A stretch of DNA of 5,514 nucleotides from assembly GCA_014523595.1 (NCBI GenBank), contig JAATVN010000058.1:1-5514 (forward strand). The letters are read 5' to 3'. Of the stretch, positions 4,067 through 5,514 are shown piece by piece. The stretch comes from Nitrososphaerales archaeon TH5888. GTDB taxonomy: Archaea; Thermoproteota; Nitrososphaeria; Nitrososphaerales; Nitrososphaeraceae. Position 1 is the stretch's first letter. Every line of letters starts with the position of its first letter. The notes below the pieces were generated by a model, which had not been told where the DNA came from, did not search any database, and saw nothing but the letters and a program-made list of their open reading frames with translations. Position numbers and translations under genes: made by a program.

Positions 4067-5233
4067 ATGAATTTTGGAATATTACTGTTGCCACAGATAA
4101 ATAAAATCACAGTTTTGGGCTCCGGAATAATGGGTCATGGTATAGCACAGGTATCTGCAATGAATGGATATAATGTAGTATTACGCGATATAGAGGAAAG
4201 ATTTTTGGAAAGTGCGATGAATAAGATAAGATGGTCATTAGATAAACTAGTTGAAAAAAACAAGATAAACAAGCAGGAATCAGATAAGATTCATGGTAGA
4301 ATAAAACCAATTGTCGAGCTGAAAGAGGCTTTGGATGACACTGACTTGCTTATTGAAGCAGTTCCAGAAGATCTCAAACTAAAGAAAAAGGTTTATTCTG
4401 AAGTGGACCAGTTTGCTCAAGAAAAGACAATTTATTCGTCCAACACAAGCACTTTACCAATTAGTGAGATATCTCAATTGACCAGTAGACCGGACAGATT
4501 TATAGGACTGCACTTCTTTAATCCACCACAATTGATGAAATTGGTCGAGGTTATTCCAGGGGCAAGTACTGCCGAATCAATTGTTGACCTTGGAATCAAT
4601 TTTGTAAAATCATTGTCAAAGGATCCTATTTTGTGTAACAAGGATGTTCCTGGATTTATTGTAAATAGAATTTTCATTCCTCTAGTGCACGAGGCTGCAT
4701 ACTGCTTAGACAATGACAGTAAAAGTATGACTCAAATTGACTCCGCAGTGAAATTTAAAATGTATCTACCAATGGGTATATTTGAATTGGCTGACTATAC
4801 TGGACTTGATGTTATCCACAGGGCCACTATCGAAATGTATTCTCGTGACAAAAAAGTAGTAAATCCACATCCTAAAATAGAACAACTATTTTCATCAGGA
4901 AAATACGGTAAAAAATCAGGAGACGGGTTCTATTCTTATGGTGACAAGAATTATGAAAGGGTTCCATTATCAGAGGAGGAAGCAAAACAATATGATCCAA
5001 TCAGGATTTTATCAGTTGCGATAAATAATGCAGCATGGTTGATTTCCAATGGTGTGTGTACAAGAGAGGATGTTGAATTGGCCCTGAAATTGGGAATGGG
5101 TCTTAAAAAAGAACTATTTGAGATTGGGAAGGAGTCTGGTTTTGAAAAAATTATAAATACTCTGAATCAATTGGTAGGAACAAATGGATCATTTTACACC
5201 CCTGATCCTTATCTAAAGACTATTTCAACATAA
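4067..5233 (+). CDS. 3-hydroxyacyl-CoA (3-hydroxybutyryl-CoA) dehydrogenase
   Basis: This enzyme oxidises (S)-3-hydroxybutyryl-CoA to acetoacetyl-CoA with NAD+, a late step of the 3HP/4HB cycle if the organism is a thaumarchaeon. Numbering is from the ATG at 4067 (388 residues). The Rossmann motif G18-S-G-I-M-G23 and acidic D41 indicate NAD(H). Catalytic residues equivalent to human HADH are visible: S128 (SNTST), H149 (GLHFFNP), E161 (KLVEV) and N200 (PGFIVNR). The first C-terminal 3HCDH domain runs to about 291 (GKKSGDGFYSYG). A further helical segment at about 305-370 looks like a second, partial 3HCDH domain, making it longer than the usual 280-residue bacterial enzyme. It resembles the dehydrogenase half of dehydrogenase/crotonyl-CoA hydratase fusions without the hydratase. 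A TTG at 4088 (residue 8) is probably the true start: it removes an odd hydrophobic extension and suits the TATA box at 4057-4065. Confidence 0.93.
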   Translation: MNFGILLLPQINKITVLGSGIMGHGIAQVSAMNGYNVVLRDIEERFLESAMNKIRWSLDKLVEKNKINKQESDKIHGRIKPIVELKEALDDTDLLIEAVPEDLKLKKKVYSEVDQFAQEKTIYSSNTSTLPISEISQLTSRPDRFIGLHFFNPPQLMKLVEVIPGASTAESIVDLGINFVKSLSKDPILCNKDVPGFIVNRIFIPLVHEAAYCLDNDSKSMTQIDSAVKFKMYLPMGIFELADYTGLDVIHRATIEMYSRDKKVVNPHPKIEQLFSSGKYGKKSGDGFYSYGDKNYERVPLSEEEAKQYDPIRILSVAINNAAWLISNGVCTREDVELALKLGMGLKKELFEIGKESGFEKIINTLNQLVGTNGSFYTPDPYLKTIST

Positions 5234-5247
5234 CTATTCTTATACCC

Positions 5248-5253
5248 TTTTTT
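5248..5253 (+). terminator. T tract ending the dehydrogenase transcript
   Basis: Six consecutive T, preceded by CCC, lie 15 bases after the stop codon in the 31-bp gap between two convergent genes. Archaeal RNA polymerase commonly terminates at such T tracts without a hairpin. No equivalent T run is visible on the minus strand here, so the convergent gene probably terminates further left, inside the dehydrogenase 3' end. Confidence 0.35.
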
Positions 5254-5264
5254 AGTATCTGTCT

Positions 5265-5514
5265 CTATGGCTCTTGTTGTGATTCAAAATAATCCAATAT
5301 TATTTTGACTGCGGAATAAGCATCTTGTGATGTTTGTACAAATACCCTTTTTCTATCATCAAGATATCTCCCGCCAAAATTTTCAGCAGTGCCTCCACTA
5401 CTGGGAATTGTTACCAATATTTTTTTTAACATATATCCAACGCATAGCTCTATCAGGGTTCCTACACCCCCACCTACAGCAATAATTCCATCTGCAGATG
5501 TCGCCACGACAAAG
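5265..5514 (-). CDS. LOG-like (TIGR00725-type) Rossmann-fold protein, C-terminal part (5' end outside the window)
   Basis: The frame is open from the right edge to a TAG at 5265-5267, giving about 82 C-terminal residues. A GTG at 5507 could be mistaken for a start, but the reading continues upstream (Phe-Val before it) and the fold would be incomplete, so the gene runs off the window. The visible part has ADGIIAVGGGVGTLIE, matching the GGxGTxxE phosphate-binding and catalytic signature of the LOG/lysine-decarboxylase-like family. A further Rossmann strand (KKILVTIP) and a Ser/Gly-rich loop follow. The family includes nucleoside-monophosphate phosphoribohydrolases (cytokinin-releasing LOG) and TIGR00725 proteins of unknown function; the leading Gly in place of Pro fits the latter. 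It converges on the hydroxybutyryl-CoA dehydrogenase with a 31-bp gap. Its role is not known. Confidence 0.8.
   Translation of the reverse strand, partial: FVVATSADGIIAVGGGVGTLIELCVGYMLKKILVTIPSSGGTAENFGGRYLDDRKRVFVQTSQDAYSAVKIILDYFESQQEP

Noticed and set aside
4107..4713. Minus-strand open frames at 4107-4310 and 4474-4713
   Set aside because: Both are antisense to conserved catalytic blocks of the hydroxybutyryl-CoA dehydrogenase and carry no motif of their own.
5505..5507. GTG at 5507 as the start of a small 80-residue protein
   Set aside because: The reading frame continues to the window edge, and the LOG-like fold needs the missing N-terminal Rossmann half. The gene is partial, not small.
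1..5514. CRISPR array, insertion sequence or other mobile element
   Set aside because: There are no regularly spaced repeats, no terminal inverted repeats, no transposase or integrase motif, and gene content and base composition look uniform and chromosomal throughout.

Overview
The window looks like a stretch of an AT-rich archaeal chromosome, most likely from an ammonia-oxidising Nitrososphaeria (Thaumarchaeota) lineage. The pointers are a canonical archaeal histone, a UPF0200/UPF0201 gene pair that I know only from archaea, an archaeal-type Tsr3 ribosomal RNA modification enzyme, and TATA-type promoters about 27 bases upstream of start codons, as expected for leaderless transcripts. A stand-alone 3-hydroxyacyl-CoA dehydrogenase next to a semialdehyde-type aldehyde dehydrogenase fits the 3-hydroxypropionate/4-hydroxybutyrate carbon cycle of these organisms. 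The low G+C would suit a Nitrosocosmicus- or Nitrosopumilus-like genome, but the genus is a guess.

Layout, left to right. Bases 1-189 (minus) hold the N-terminal part of an NADP-type beta-hydroxyacid dehydrogenase, with a good TATA box just upstream. A 291-bp divergent spacer follows; I see only promoter-like AT-rich sequence in it. Bases 481-1875 (plus) encode a complete aldehyde dehydrogenase with all catalytic residues. After a 191-bp AT-rich spacer come three plus-strand genes: the histone (2067-2297), a UPF0200 P-loop kinase-like protein (2332-2916) and a UPF0201 RNA-binding-like protein (2934-3350). The last two are 17 bases apart and clearly co-transcribed. Tsr3 (3438-3962, minus) converges on them and diverges from the 3-hydroxybutyryl-CoA dehydrogenase gene (4067 or 4088 to 5233, plus). 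The Tsr3/dehydrogenase spacer contains a perfect tandem 10-bp repeat and an inverted repeat. The window ends in the C-terminal part of a LOG-like Rossmann protein (5265-5514, minus), converging on the dehydrogenase.

Functionally there are two themes. One is central carbon metabolism around CoA thioesters and semialdehydes: the beta-hydroxyacid dehydrogenase, the aldehyde dehydrogenase and the hydroxyacyl-CoA dehydrogenase. The other is the information machinery: histone, the UPF0200/UPF0201 pair and Tsr3. I see no mobile element, CRISPR array, tRNA or rRNA, and no convincing new multi-gene system. The items most worth a second look are the tandem-repeat operator candidate, the probable TTG leaderless start of the dehydrogenase, and the uncharacterised UPF0200/UPF0201 pair.
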